Positions 16,154 to 24,685 are shown, counted from the first letter of the stretch. The stretch is 36,678 bases of DNA from Chlamydiia bacterium (GCA_021324995.1 JAJPIB010000038.1:1-36678), one strand, 5' to 3'. Numbers and translations are program-made. Notes: generated from the sequence alone by a model not told the origin.

Positions 16154-16732
16154 TTGGGTGGACCACAGAGCGCTGCCTCAGATCTCAATAAATACCCTTA
16201 TTTAAAAGATGAGGTTGAGCTATTACGTAGCGCATTAAAAGCAAAGATTCCTGTCTTTGGTTTTTGTCTGGGCGCACAACTCTTAGGCGAAGCATTGGGA
16301 GCACACGCGGAGCGCAGTCTCCATAAGGAAATAGGAATTTTCCCAATCTTGCTTACGGAAAAAGGTATGCAAGACCCTCTCTTAGCTAACTTACCACAAG
16401 AACTTGCGGTTTTTCACTGGCATAGCGACATGCCTGGTTTAACAAAGGAAGCGGTAGTCTTAGCCAAAAGTGAAGGATGTCCCCGTCAAATCGTTCGTTA
16501 TCTACCCTATGCATATGGCTTCCAATGCCATCCTGAAATGACCCTACAAGGCGCCCAAGAGCTGATCGAGAACTGTGCTGAAGATTTTACGTCAGATAAA
16601 TATGTCCAAACTCCTCGGGAAATACTCGAGCAAGACTTTTATGCTTTAAGCTATAAAAACATGGTTTGCATACTAGAAAACTTTCTGCTGCTTAGACAAT
16701 CATGGAGCGACGCTTTGAAACTTGTCCCATAA
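16154..16732 (+). CDS. Glutamine amidotransferase (class I), 5'-truncated
   Basis: This is a class I glutamine amidotransferase domain of the GMP-synthase-like group, transferring ammonia from glutamine. The catalytic triad is visible: C38 in FGFCLGAQLLG, H126 and E128 in GFQCHPEMT. The open frame begins with a TTG in the LGGPQSA segment. In relatives this segment is preceded by about 45-50 residues (the first strand-helix of the fold), which are missing. A transposase remnant lies immediately upstream, so the 5' end was probably lost. No ribosome binding site is convincing. The 3' end overlaps the convergent zeta-toxin gene by 33 bases. It is most likely a pseudogene, though the catalytic core is intact. 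Confidence 0.8.
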   Translation: MGGPQSAASDLNKYPYLKDEVELLRSALKAKIPVFGFCLGAQLLGEALGAHAERSLHKEIGIFPILLTEKGMQDPLLANLPQELAVFHWHSDMPGLTKEAVVLAKSEGCPRQIVRYLPYAYGFQCHPEMTLQGAQELIENCAEDFTSDKYVQTPREILEQDFYALSYKNMVCILENFLLLRQSWSDALKLVP

Positions 16733-17437
16733 AGACTGCTTAAACCAAGCGGGCATTTGATCTGTTTTCATTTCGAGAGAATACCCATTGGTGATTTCTG
16801 CAAGCCAGATGTGCTCATGGGTTGAATTATCGAAAATGTATGCGCGGTGGGTCGATTGGACAGCCTGCATCAATAGGTCCAATGAGCGGTGGTAGCGCGT
16901 TACAACTTTATCTTCTGGTACGGGATGTCCTCCTCGGCTCATTCTATAACGCACACCTGAGATATTGATATTAGGGTTTTCGGTTGCTACATAAGTACGG
17001 TACCCTCTAGATTGAGCTTTTCGAAGAAGCTCTATTTTGTCAGGAAAGGACATGACGGTTTCAAAAGTAAAAGACTTTGAGCATTCGATTAACTTCTGAC
17101 GAATAAAGTCAGCAGCAACGGAAGCAAAATAAGCATTGACCATGACTTCATGAAAACTCAATTTATTGTCATTAAACCGCAATGAACCCGTCTCATCAAG
17201 GCATTCTGCCTGCTTTAAGAGAAGCGATTGGTTAAAGAAGTTGAGAATCTCTTCCTTTGAAGTTGTCACATGATAAGCATCAAGATCGAGAAATCCGAAG
17301 TCAGCTATCTCCTTTTCAATCTCATCTGGATTGATATAAATACCTAGCAATTCCCGGCGGATCATGGTTTTGAATGTACTCTTGCCCGATCCATTTGGCC
17401 CTGCGAACATACGAAGGCGCGGAAGACTTGCATTCAT
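16700..17437 (-). CDS. Zeta toxin family kinase
   Basis: This P-loop kinase of the zeta toxin/AAA_33 group has Walker A GPNGSGKST at residues 13-21. It is followed by YINPDEIEKEI, a helical part with SFTFETVMSF, and GYRTYVATENPNINI..RVRYRMSRGGHPVPEDKV-like segments typical of these proteins. True zeta toxins phosphorylate UDP-N-acetylglucosamine precursors of peptidoglycan; many chromosomal relatives have other or unknown substrates. I choose the ATG at 17437, which overlaps the antitoxin-like gene stop as ATGA, over an upstream ATG at 17476 within it. This coupling and the length near 245 fit. The 3' end overlaps the amidotransferase gene. Confidence 0.85.
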   Translation of the reverse strand: MNASLPRLRMFAGPNGSGKSTFKTMIRRELLGIYINPDEIEKEIADFGFLDLDAYHVTTSKEEILNFFNQSLLLKQAECLDETGSLRFNDNKLSFHEVMVNAYFASVAADFIRQKLIECSKSFTFETVMSFPDKIELLRKAQSRGYRTYVATENPNINISGVRYRMSRGGHPVPEDKVVTRYHRSLDLLMQAVQSTHRAYIFDNSTHEHIWLAEITNGYSLEMKTDQMPAWFKQSLWDKFQSVAP

Positions 17438-17661
17438 CGGATATCCAACTTTTGTCCACGCTTCACGGGTGTCCAAGAGGGTAGTTTCTTTATAAACTTA
17501 CGCCTCCCATCAGGAAATACCTCCACAAGGCTTCCGTTTTCACTCACAAGGACACTACTGCCAGATGCAAGGGCTGCCCAATAAGCTTGTTTGAATGCCA
17601 CTTCAGCAAGCTCTGGAATGTGCTCTTCAAGATAATCAAGGGCCTTTTCGCTTAAATCCAT
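17434..17661 (-). CDS. Antitoxin-like small protein paired with zeta toxin
   Basis: This 75-residue protein is encoded directly before the zeta-type kinase and overlaps it by the ATGA junction, a typical toxin-antitoxin layout. It has a helical start (ALDYLEEHIPELAEVAFKQA) and a strand pair SSVLVSENGSLVEVFPDGRRK, ending in a basic TPVKRGQKLDIR. Short proteins of this type (a helix, then EV.PDG.R, then P.TPV..G..) often precede zeta-like kinases in bacteria. GGAAGGGG lies 4 bases before the ATG. It probably neutralises or regulates the kinase; this is inference from pairing and not from a named family. Confidence 0.8.
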   Translation of the reverse strand: MDLSEKALDYLEEHIPELAEVAFKQAYWAALASGSSVLVSENGSLVEVFPDGRRKFIKKLPSWTPVKRGQKLDIR

Positions 17662-17746
17662 AATCCCCTTCCTAATTTTGGCTTTAAAACCCGATCCTAT
17701 TCGTTTTGGGACTTTATTCTAAAGATTTCTCGTTTTTTTCATGACA

Positions 17747-17776
17747 TTTTCCGCATTTTTTACGCAAATGACCTGC
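17747..17776. repeat. Short dispersed repeat, copy 2
   Basis: TTTTCCGCATTTTTTACGCA, then AATGACCTG, is almost the same as 10021-10045 and 18392-18420. It lies in the 474-base stretch 17662-18135, which otherwise holds only the antitoxin upstream region and the tRNA-like fragment at 17862-17917. Confidence 0.55.
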
Positions 17777-17861
17777 ACTTTTCTGAATTTTCTTCACTCA
17801 TCTACTTGAGAGGAAGAAATGATTCTGGTTTACTCTATGTCGTTCAGAGTTTTACAGGGAA

Positions 17862-17917
17862 TAGGACTTATAAGCCGTTGATCGCAGGTTCAAGTCCTGC
17901 TTACCCCACTTTCTTAA
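17862..17917 (+). other. tRNA 3'-half fragment, possible island end
   Basis: From 17864 to 17917 the sequence aligns without gaps to 9904-9957, covering the 3' half of the CAU tRNA and its downstream ACTTTCTTAA, with 7 differences in 54 bases. The T-stem changes are compensatory (GCAGG/CCTGC in place of GCTGG/CCAGC), so the arm still folds. The anticodon loop reads CTTATAA. The D-arm and acceptor 5' side are not recognisable upstream. It could be the remains of another tRNA gene or an attachment-site-like duplication. Confidence 0.65.
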
Positions 17918-18135
17918 CATGCTGCAATGCAATTGCTTTAGTCTCAAGTGAACTAAAAAAATTCACTAACAAGTTGACCTCTGTGGCACGCTCATGGCAT
18001 AGTGATTGCCTATGCATGACAACACATCTCATCAGACCTGCTGTTCACCTAAAAAAAACAAACAGGAGAATGAACAGATAATAAAAACAAATAATCTATT
18101 TGATAATTTAAGAGTGCTTTAACACAAAAAAATTT

Positions 18136-18390
18136 ATGTTACATCCAGTAAAATTAGGGCTCGCCGGTGGAATTATCTGGGGACTATGCATGTTTCTCAC
18201 CACCATCATTTCCATCGACACCGGCTACGCTAAAACTTTTCTTGTCCTCATGGGAGATATTTATATTGGCTATTCCATTTCAGGTTGGGGCTCCATATTG
18301 GGGCTAATCTTCGGCTTCCTAGATGGATTTATCGGCTTATTTCTCCTGGCATGGCTGTATAACAAATTTATAAAGGCAAAAGCTTTCTAG
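18136..18390 (+). CDS. Small holin-like membrane protein
   Basis: This 84-residue hydrophobic protein has two or three membrane segments: about residues 7-26, a middle amphipathic stretch ending IYIGYSISGWGSILG, and 52-76 (GFLDGFIGLFLLAWLYNKF). The YPGYS/GYSISGWG and GFIDGFIGG-type ends match small proteins that databases often label bacteriophage holin, from memory; this label does not prove lysis activity. It ends in a short basic tail. No good ribosome binding site is seen. The gene lies just outside the suggested island, between two copies of unrelated short repeats, with no operon partner. A membrane role is safe; its function is unknown. Confidence 0.65.
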   Translation: MLHPVKLGLAGGIIWGLCMFLTTIISIDTGYAKTFLVLMGDIYIGYSISGWGSILGLIFGFLDGFIGLFLLAWLYNKFIKAKAF

Positions 18391-18391
18391 A

Positions 18392-18420
18392 TTTTCTGCA
18401 CTTTTTCGCAAATGACCTGA
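18392..18420. repeat. Short dispersed repeat, copy 3
   Basis: TTTTCTGCACTTTTTCGCAA, then ATGACCTGA, is the third copy of the 25-30 base repeat at 10021 and 17747. It follows the holin-like gene stop by one base and is the copy lying outside the tRNA-like fragment. Confidence 0.5.
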
Positions 18421-18586
18421 ATTTAAGGAATTTTTCTGAGTGGTTTCCCATCTCTGTGGTAAAATTCAAACATTTATGCAACAAAGTTGTGTTTTATATA
18501 AAAAAATGAATTTCTAAACAAAACCTTCCGTTATATAAATTGCATCGACTATAATCAATTGGCATAGGCTTAAAATATGAAAAAAA

Positions 18587-19387
18587 ATGAATAGTTTCAC
18601 AATACTTGCTGTATTTATGGTGGCTTTGACCAATATTGCGCCTCTACAAGGACGCATACTCAACTCTTTTAAAGAAATTGATGGCAAGATTGCCCCTATT
18701 TTAAACCGGTATCCCCCCGAGGATATTTTAGTCCTGTTTGATGTAAACTATACCTTACTTTTTGTAGATCATCCGGCGATGTTTATTCCGAATATAAAAA
18801 AACATGCAAAAGAGATGCAGATCGTGATGAGCGATCTTTCGAAAGAACAGCAAAATATTTTAATTGGGCTTGCAACAAAAGCTGAACCACAAAGAGCAGT
18901 TGAAGAGTGCACTGCAGATGTTATACAGAGTCTCCAGAAAAGGGGAATCAAGGTTCTCGCCTTTTCAGCTGCGCTCTCTGGTGATCTGTATGGGCTTAAT
19001 TCTAAAGAATGGTTTAATACCACATTAAAGTCATTCAGGATGGATTTTGCATCAAGTTTTCCAAATATTAAGCCTTTTATTTTTAATGATTTTCCATTGT
19101 ATTGCAATAGCCGGCCCATATACGACGAAGGGGTTGTGCTCACTAATAAATCGGATAAAGGGGCTGTCTTAATTTCCTTCCTTAAGCTAACAGGATATCA
19201 CCCCAAGATTGTCGTTCTAATCGACAATAAAAAAGTAAATGTGGAAGAGATGGAAGCCGCATTGAAAGCCTTCAACCCGAATATTGGGTTTATCGGACTC
19301 GATTATAATCGAGGACAGGAATATGCACCTCAAGAGATCGATGACGATTCATTCCTAAAATGGTGGAAAGCACTTCCTTCAAGATGA
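18587..19387 (+). CDS. DUF2608 family secreted HAD-like protein
   Basis: This 266-residue protein is of the DUF2608 type, common in Chlamydiae and Legionella, with a HAD-like fold. A signal peptide covers residues 1-22. HAD motif I is DVNYT at 52-56, with D52 kept and the second Asp replaced by Asn. The later conserved parts LTNKSDKGAV and VVLIDNKK supply a lysine and an acidic residue. The usual phosphatase second Asp is thus absent, so activity is doubtful. The called ATG (18587) is weakly supported. A better-spaced ATG at 18577 is followed by eight A's and goes out of frame; one A fewer would give MKKMNSF in frame. It may be slippery or mutated. Confidence 0.8.
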   Translation: MNSFTILAVFMVALTNIAPLQGRILNSFKEIDGKIAPILNRYPPEDILVLFDVNYTLLFVDHPAMFIPNIKKHAKEMQIVMSDLSKEQQNILIGLATKAEPQRAVEECTADVIQSLQKRGIKVLAFSAALSGDLYGLNSKEWFNTTLKSFRMDFASSFPNIKPFIFNDFPLYCNSRPIYDEGVVLTNKSDKGAVLISFLKLTGYHPKIVVLIDNKKVNVEEMEAALKAFNPNIGFIGLDYNRGQEYAPQEIDDDSFLKWWKALPSR

Positions 19388-19595
19388 ATTGTTGTGAAGG
19401 TGCTCTGAAAGAACAAGGCATAACACTTTTCCAAACAGAAACCTTCCTACTAACCCAACTTGTCCCCTACCCTCCCTCAGGCGCGCCGCGAGATAGATAA
19501 TATTTAAGATTTGCGACGAACCACATGCCTTTAGACGGGTGGAAGGAGTACAGCGTAGTGGATCGCCTGTCGCAGCACGCAGATACGGATACTTT
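19388..19595. other. Unexplained intergenic stretch, relatively GC-rich
   Basis: This stretch lies between the DUF2608 stop and the alpha/beta hydrolase stop. It contains a richer segment (about CCCTCAGGCGCGCCGCGAG near 19473-19492) unlike the surrounding AT-rich spacers. A leftward open frame covers it (19379-19669), but its composition is odd and it overlaps the hydrolase; I do not call it a gene. It might be a dispersed repeat or a remnant. Confidence 0.4.
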
Positions 19596-20701
19596 TCAAA
19601 AGTTAGCAGTGGTTTCCAGGATCCAGTCAGATAGGATATCCAAAACTGCAGGCGCAATCGTTTCTTCAATTTGCCCGTACTCTAAAATGGATCCAGTTTC
19701 ACATGTTTGAAAGAAGTGATTCAATTTTGGAAATTCGATAATCCTATGATTTTGATTCCCAGATTCTTCAAGAATTTTGGCAATGATAGGAAGATTTTGT
19801 TTGGGAGAAACTTGTGTATCAAGCTCGCCATTGATGGCCAAAACAGGAATCTTAAGGAGCTTTAAGGAGATTGCCGGATCGTAGGTCAAATAATATCTAA
19901 GCCATCTTGAGTTGCAACGCTGCATCTGTGCTTCCATGGCCTCAGCACTTGCTTGCTGTTCTTCTTTAGGTAAATTGGCTAACTGTTTCGCAACGATTAG
20001 CCCTAGCAACTCCCTAGCTTTCTCAAGATCAGGTTCATTTTTGATTATAGACAAAACTTGTTTCTGAAACTCAAGTTGATGCCTTATCTGTTCTTCTGCA
20101 ACTCCCATAGCGCGAGAAATTAGAGCTTCTTGCGCATAAAGGATTGCTTCACCAGTTACGCAGGGGCCTGCCATCAACACGATAAAAGCGACATCAGTTG
20201 ATTTAACCGCCACCATTGGGGCAATTAGCCCTCCTTCACTATGACCAATCAAACCTATTCGTTCTGCATCCACCTCCTTCCGGGTTTTCAAATATTCAAC
20301 ACCAGCCAATGCATCAGCTGCAAAATCTTCAGTAGTTGCAATGTCATAATTTCCCGTGGATTGCCCCACCCCACGCTTATCTACGCGTAATACTGCAAAA
20401 CCTTGTTTTGTAAGATGGTCAGCTAAGACCAAAAAAGGCTTGTGTCCAAACACGGTTTCATCACGATCAACTCGGCCAGAGCCCGCGATGAGTAAAACAG
20501 CAGGAGATGGTTTTTCGGACCTGGGAAGGGTTAAAGTACCAGCCAAAGTTGCATCTGCAGTCAGGCTAGAGTACCTAACCTCTTCTATATCGTAAGAAAT
20601 AGCGCTTTTTGGCTCCTGAGGACGTAAAGACTCAGAAACATTTTAAATGATTCATCTGCAGCAGCCAATAGACTGAATACAGTAAACAATTGCTTAATCA
20701 T
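19596..20701 (-). pseudogene. Alpha/beta hydrolase with frameshifted signal peptide
   Basis: This is an alpha/beta hydrolase of the dienelactone hydrolase/S9-like type. The catalytic serine is in GHSEGG (residue 103 of the open frame), an oxyanion-type LIAGSGRVDRDE precedes it, and the acid and histidine are in NGELDTQV and KLNHFF. The main open frame (19596-20546) opens only at a TTG. Upstream, the same frame continues as VSESLRPQEPKSAISYDIEE to a stop at about 20650. A different frame begins with ATG at 20701 and encodes MIKQLFTVFSLLAAADESFK, a signal peptide. One indel near the AAAA run at 20641-20644 would join both into one exported protein of about 360 residues. It is a pseudogene, or else there is a sequencing error. 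Confidence 0.7.
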
Positions 20702-20890
20702 CAAACTCTCCGCTTCGTTTTCTAGGATCTCAAGAAAGGCACAAATGCGATGACTGGTTATCGCAGATTGGTCATAATTTTCTCAATCGATAAGGTCCAT
20801 TGTGAGTGTTTGAATTATCAATCTCTACTCATACCACTCAAGACTATTGTGTTTTGTTCTGTGAGAATTCAAAGGATGATTTAAATCTCT

Positions 20891-21057
20891 ATATAACGCA
20901 ACGCGACTGAAAATTTGGATTTAAGACAGAAGCGAAAGCTCCCGCGATTGCCGCGATCGAATCGTCACCACTATTAGATAGGGACTAGATCGATCATCCA
21001 ATCCCCGGGCTTTGGCTTCGGTCTTAAATCCAAATTTTCAGTCCCCTTGAGGATAAC
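20891..21057. repeat. Palindromic repeat family 1, copy B
   Basis: This 167-bp copy has decayed ends (ATATAACGCAACGCGACTG at the left, CCCCTTGAGGATAAC at the right). The inner arms GAAAATTTGGATTTAAGAC and GTCTTAAATCCAAATTTTC are good, with the family core between them. It fills most of the 20702-21168 gap between the divergent hydrolase and GH13 genes. The rest of the gap is AT-rich with no recognised promoter. Confidence 0.85.
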
Positions 21058-21174
21058 TAAATAATCTTAAAACTAAATAAAATTATCTTTAAATTATTTA
21101 AACGCAAATAATAATTTAACTCGAAATTAATCATATTTGATAATAGGATTTAGTAATAAATTATAAGGATGATC

Positions 21175-24003
21175 ATGATACCTAGTTTACAATCATTCCA
21201 GCAAGCGCGCCGTCAAGTCCTGGGAAATGAGCTCCCTCTAGCAATTGAAAAATACGAATCCATTGAATCGATTTTGACTCAGTACCACTATGCAGAAAAA
21301 CGCGCTCTTTATATGAGTGCAGTAGAGCAAACTTCTCAAAAGATTTTTTCAAAAGTCTTTTCCCTTAAAACAAATACTACTTCCAAACTTCAAGCCCTTG
21401 AAAATCGGCGTGGCGGAGTACAAAAGTTGAAAGAAGAGTTGGAAAAAGGGAACTCAAATGCAATAAAAGAAGCCTTTCATCAGCTGCCTGATGAAACTAA
21501 AAGCTACCTCAGATGGGCAATATGGTTTAACGATTGGCTGAAGAATAAAAACACGTCGAGAATCCACCATTGCAATTATGGAACAGAGGAACTAGAGCGC
21601 GATATTTTTACCCTAAGAGAAAATGACAAAGTGATTTATCTCAGTGGCCACAACTTAGTTGACCAATTGCTGCTTTCTATCGAAGAGAAATTGTGCGTGG
21701 AGCGCCAAGAAGAAATTGTGCAAATCCTCAGCGAGATTTCTAAATCCAATCCTGCGGACCTCCTACAAAAAATAGAAACTTTGCCTATACCGCTTCAATG
21801 GAAAATCCATGAGGATATCCAGAACCTGTCAAAAGCTAAACACCTGGGTTTTGAGTGGGGCAAACGAAAACTCTACAAAGATCCCTCTGTTGTCTTGCAA
21901 CTAAAACATCCGCAGACCGGCAAAACACTGCTGAACCATCACTTGCACGAGCAAACCGAGCTCTTAAACTGCTGCAATCTAGCTGCCGACGTTAATGATT
22001 TTGAAAAAACAGCTCTTCTTTTTGCCTTATCACATGATCCTAAACAAAAAGAAATTCTCGAAAAATGGCTTTCTCCTCGAGTGCGCGAGTGGATCTCCTC
22101 ACTAGCAAAACCCACTCCGAACGCTCCTCTTCCTGCTCTTCAAATCCAAAAGCCAAGCCACCCCAAACTTTACGAAACTCGTGGAGCGCATTACTGCAAC
22201 GGAGTCACAAGCTTTGAGGTATTTGCTCCTCATGCGCGAAGCATTTCCGTGGTTCTAACCACATTCGGCAGAGAAAATAGCCGGATTCCAATGCAAAAAA
22301 ATGCAGATGGTGTCTGGGAAACCAAAACTAAGCATGCTCTCCCTGGAAAAACCTATCTTTATCTGGTCGAAGACTGTCAGGGCAAACAGATGTTGCGCAC
22401 AGATCCCTTTAGCTTTTCTACAGTCGACGTTCCCGAAGCGGGCCAAATACAGTCGGTGGTGACAGACTCTTCCAAATATGTATGGAAGGATCAATCTTGG
22501 ATGAATAAAAGAGCAGAGATAGACCCTTTGCAAGCTCCCCTTTCCATTTATGAACTTCAGTTGAAATCATGGAAGAGTGGATTCAACCAACCTCTTAACT
22601 ACAGAGAAATAGCTCCCCCATTGATCAGTTATTGCAAATCGATGGGATTTACGCATGTCGAAATCTATGGAATTCTCGATCACTTTTATAAAGAGGCACG
22701 CGGATATCAGGTAGCCAATTTCTTCGCTCCTTACCGCGGTTGTGGAAACTGCGATGACTTTAAATATTTCGTCGACCAGCTGCATCAAAATGGAATTGGA
22801 GTCATCATCGATTGGATTCCTACCCATTTTCAACACTACCATCAAAATAGCGCTTATTCCGTCTCTATGCATGAATTCGATGGCACCAATCTCTATGCAG
22901 CTGAACTATCAATCTGGGGAACGATGTATTTAGATTATAGCAAAGAAGAGACTCGGCGTCTGATGTCTGCTAGCGCGCTTTACTTCATCGATCAGCTACA
23001 TATCGATGGGATTCGCTATGATGCAATCAGTCAAATGGTGCATCGCAACGGCAAAGACTATCCAGACGGGATCTCCTTCCTCCAACAACTCAACGATACG
23101 ATTCGCACCTCTTATCCAGGAGTACTAACGATTGCTGAAGAAACAGAAGGATTTCCCAATGTTACCAAGCCAACAAAGCTGGGAGGGCTTGGATTCGACC
23201 TGAAATGGAATATCGGCTGGAGCCATGATTCTCGCAATTTCATGCGCACGCCTTACCATGAAAGACAGAAGCACTGGCAACACAAAGTGATTAATTATTT
23301 AAATGGAGCTATGCACGGTGAAAAAACTATTCTCACCCATTCACACGATGATACAGACACTGGAGAGAATAGCAATAGCAATGTGCTGATACAGTGCATT
23401 GACCATGAACAAAATCTAGAAGGAAAGTTTGCAAATTTAAGGAACTTTTTCTCCTTGCAAACACTCGCTCCCAGTTGGGGGCATATGATCCATATGGGAG
23501 ATGAGTTGGTTCAAAGCGACTCATGGTACCAAAGGTTCCGTAAAAACCTTCCCAGCGTTGACTGGCAGCTCCCAGCGAAAAGTCCTCAAAACCTCAATAT
23601 GCAAAACTGCATTAGTGATCTCAATGCCCTATATTTAAATAAACCCCAGCTGTGGGAAAAAGGGGAAAATGGTTTCAAGCTCATTGCAGAGTACGGACCG
23701 AACGCCGTCGTTGCTTACCATCGGGGAACTCAAGGCAATAAGAGGATCGCCATTGTCCATAATTTTTCCGATCGCGGCTATACTACTTACGACCTTCCAC
23801 TGCCTCGGAATGATCCAGCCATCGGACGGATCCGAAAAGTCAGCCAGATTTTCAGCACAGACCATTTTAAATACGGCGGTTCCGGAAAGTATGAAAACAC
23901 CGCTCCTAGCATAATCTCCAGCGCTCAAAACCCACAACCAACTCATCTGAGAATGCCACTCCCTCCACAATCTACGATAGTACTCGAGGAGGAATTAGGT
24001 TAG
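21175..24003 (+). CDS. GH13 glucan-branching-type enzyme with an unusual N-terminal region
   Basis: This 942-residue protein is probably related to glycogen branching or debranching enzymes. From about residue 320 there is a CBM48-like sandwich, then a GH13 barrel. Region I is IDWIPTHF (D548). Region II, GIRYDA, holds the nucleophile D618. Region III, IAEETEG, has the acid E657. Region IV is SHDD with H726 and D727 (numbering from the ATG at 21169). GH13 branching enzymes transfer alpha-1,4 chains to alpha-1,6 links in cytoplasmic glycogen; RYDA in place of RVDA is slightly unusual. The first 320 residues are helical and unrecognised, with WAIWF and PIPLQWKIH motifs like the 540-residue protein. 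I prefer the ATG at 21175 since AAGG lies 6 bases before it. A second branching enzyme is likely elsewhere in the genome (inference). Confidence 0.82.
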   Translation: MIPSLQSFQQARRQVLGNELPLAIEKYESIESILTQYHYAEKRALYMSAVEQTSQKIFSKVFSLKTNTTSKLQALENRRGGVQKLKEELEKGNSNAIKEAFHQLPDETKSYLRWAIWFNDWLKNKNTSRIHHCNYGTEELERDIFTLRENDKVIYLSGHNLVDQLLLSIEEKLCVERQEEIVQILSEISKSNPADLLQKIETLPIPLQWKIHEDIQNLSKAKHLGFEWGKRKLYKDPSVVLQLKHPQTGKTLLNHHLHEQTELLNCCNLAADVNDFEKTALLFALSHDPKQKEILEKWLSPRVREWISSLAKPTPNAPLPALQIQKPSHPKLYETRGAHYCNGVTSFEVFAPHARSISVVLTTFGRENSRIPMQKNADGVWETKTKHALPGKTYLYLVEDCQGKQMLRTDPFSFSTVDVPEAGQIQSVVTDSSKYVWKDQSWMNKRAEIDPLQAPLSIYELQLKSWKSGFNQPLNYREIAPPLISYCKSMGFTHVEIYGILDHFYKEARGYQVANFFAPYRGCGNCDDFKYFVDQLHQNGIGVIIDWIPTHFQHYHQNSAYSVSMHEFDGTNLYAAELSIWGTMYLDYSKEETRRLMSASALYFIDQLHIDGIRYDAISQMVHRNGKDYPDGISFLQQLNDTIRTSYPGVLTIAEETEGFPNVTKPTKLGGLGFDLKWNIGWSHDSRNFMRTPYHERQKHWQHKVINYLNGAMHGEKTILTHSHDDTDTGENSNSNVLIQCIDHEQNLEGKFANLRNFFSLQTLAPSWGHMIHMGDELVQSDSWYQRFRKNLPSVDWQLPAKSPQNLNMQNCISDLNALYLNKPQLWEKGENGFKLIAEYGPNAVVAYHRGTQGNKRIAIVHNFSDRGYTTYDLPLPRNDPAIGRIRKVSQIFSTDHFKYGGSGKYENTAPSIISSAQNPQPTHLRMPLPPQSTIVLEEELG

Positions 24004-24076
24004 GTTTAGAAATTTTGTGAAACCTCTATTGTCACTGCTTCCACATTAATGAGTCGTATAATACCTCTTGTTCATG

Positions 24077-24159
24077 CGCAATTATGGCAAGTCTATTGGA
24101 GAGTGTATACTACTTTGTTTACAAAGCACTAGTTAACACGCAATTATTGCAAGTCTATT
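24077..24159. repeat. 21-bp direct repeat pair
   Basis: CGCAATTATGGCAAGTCTAT (24077-24096) and CGCAATTATTGCAAGTCTAT (24139-24158) differ at one base and are 62 bases apart. The pair lies in the 154-base gap between the convergent GH13 and Nudix genes. No function is evident. Confidence 0.6.
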
Positions 24160-24685
24160 AAGATGTATGTTCGATATTTGAGGGGACAACATTCCCGTAA
24201 ACAAGGCTGATGCACTCCTCCTCACCGGGGATGAGGGGCATTTTGAGCGCTTCTTCCAATGAGACCCAAGTATAGTCGGCATGTTCTTTAGGGTTAATTG
24301 TGACTTTGGGAAATTCTTCAGGCTTATAGACAAACATGTGGAAGGTATAGTCCATCTCAGGATAGCGGATATAGACCTCCCCATAATAGTCCATGGACTC
24401 CTCAGGAATTTCGATACCAGTCTCCTCTTGGATTTCTCGTATAACAGTCTCAGTTGCAGTCTCACCTTCATCAAATTTCCCTCCGGGGATTCCCCAGGTG
24501 TTAGGTTGGGGCTTATTAGGGAGGCGTTTTACGAATAGGACTTGATCCTCAACTTGGATAAAGCAGGCCGCGACTTCTAATTTAGGCTTGAAATTTTCTG
24601 GTTTTTCCTCAAAAACTATTTGAGCGCTTAGCGGACAAATTAACAAAAATACTGAGAAAATGAAACCAATTAATTTTCTTTTCAT
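24158..24685 (-). CDS. Secreted Nudix hydrolase
   Basis: This 175-residue Nudix protein has the full Nudix box, G69 x5 E75 x7 R83 E x x E E x G90. It binds Mg and would hydrolyse a nucleoside diphosphate linked to another group. A clear signal peptide (residues 1-21, KLIGFIFSVFLLICPLSAQ) precedes the Nudix domain, so the enzyme is probably exported to the periplasm, the inclusion or the host. This is rare among Nudix proteins but known in host-associated bacteria. The rest (CFIQVEDQVLFVKRLPNKPQ, WGIPGGK, HADYTWVSLEEAL) is typical of the MutT-like branch. The substrate cannot be told. It stands alone, convergent to the GH13 gene. Confidence 0.88.
   Translation of the reverse strand: MKRKLIGFIFSVFLLICPLSAQIVFEEKPENFKPKLEVAACFIQVEDQVLFVKRLPNKPQPNTWGIPGGKFDEGETATETVIREIQEETGIEIPEESMDYYGEVYIRYPEMDYTFHMFVYKPEEFPKVTINPKEHADYTWVSLEEALKMPLIPGEEECISLVYGNVVPSNIEHTS

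Noticed and set aside
17806..18081. Open frame of 91 codons over the tRNA-like fragment
   Set aside because: It reads through the tRNA half, has no ribosome binding site or family likeness; a chance frame.
19379..19669. Leftward open frame of 96 codons
   Set aside because: It overlaps the hydrolase 3' end in another frame, has an unusual composition and no recognisable domain.
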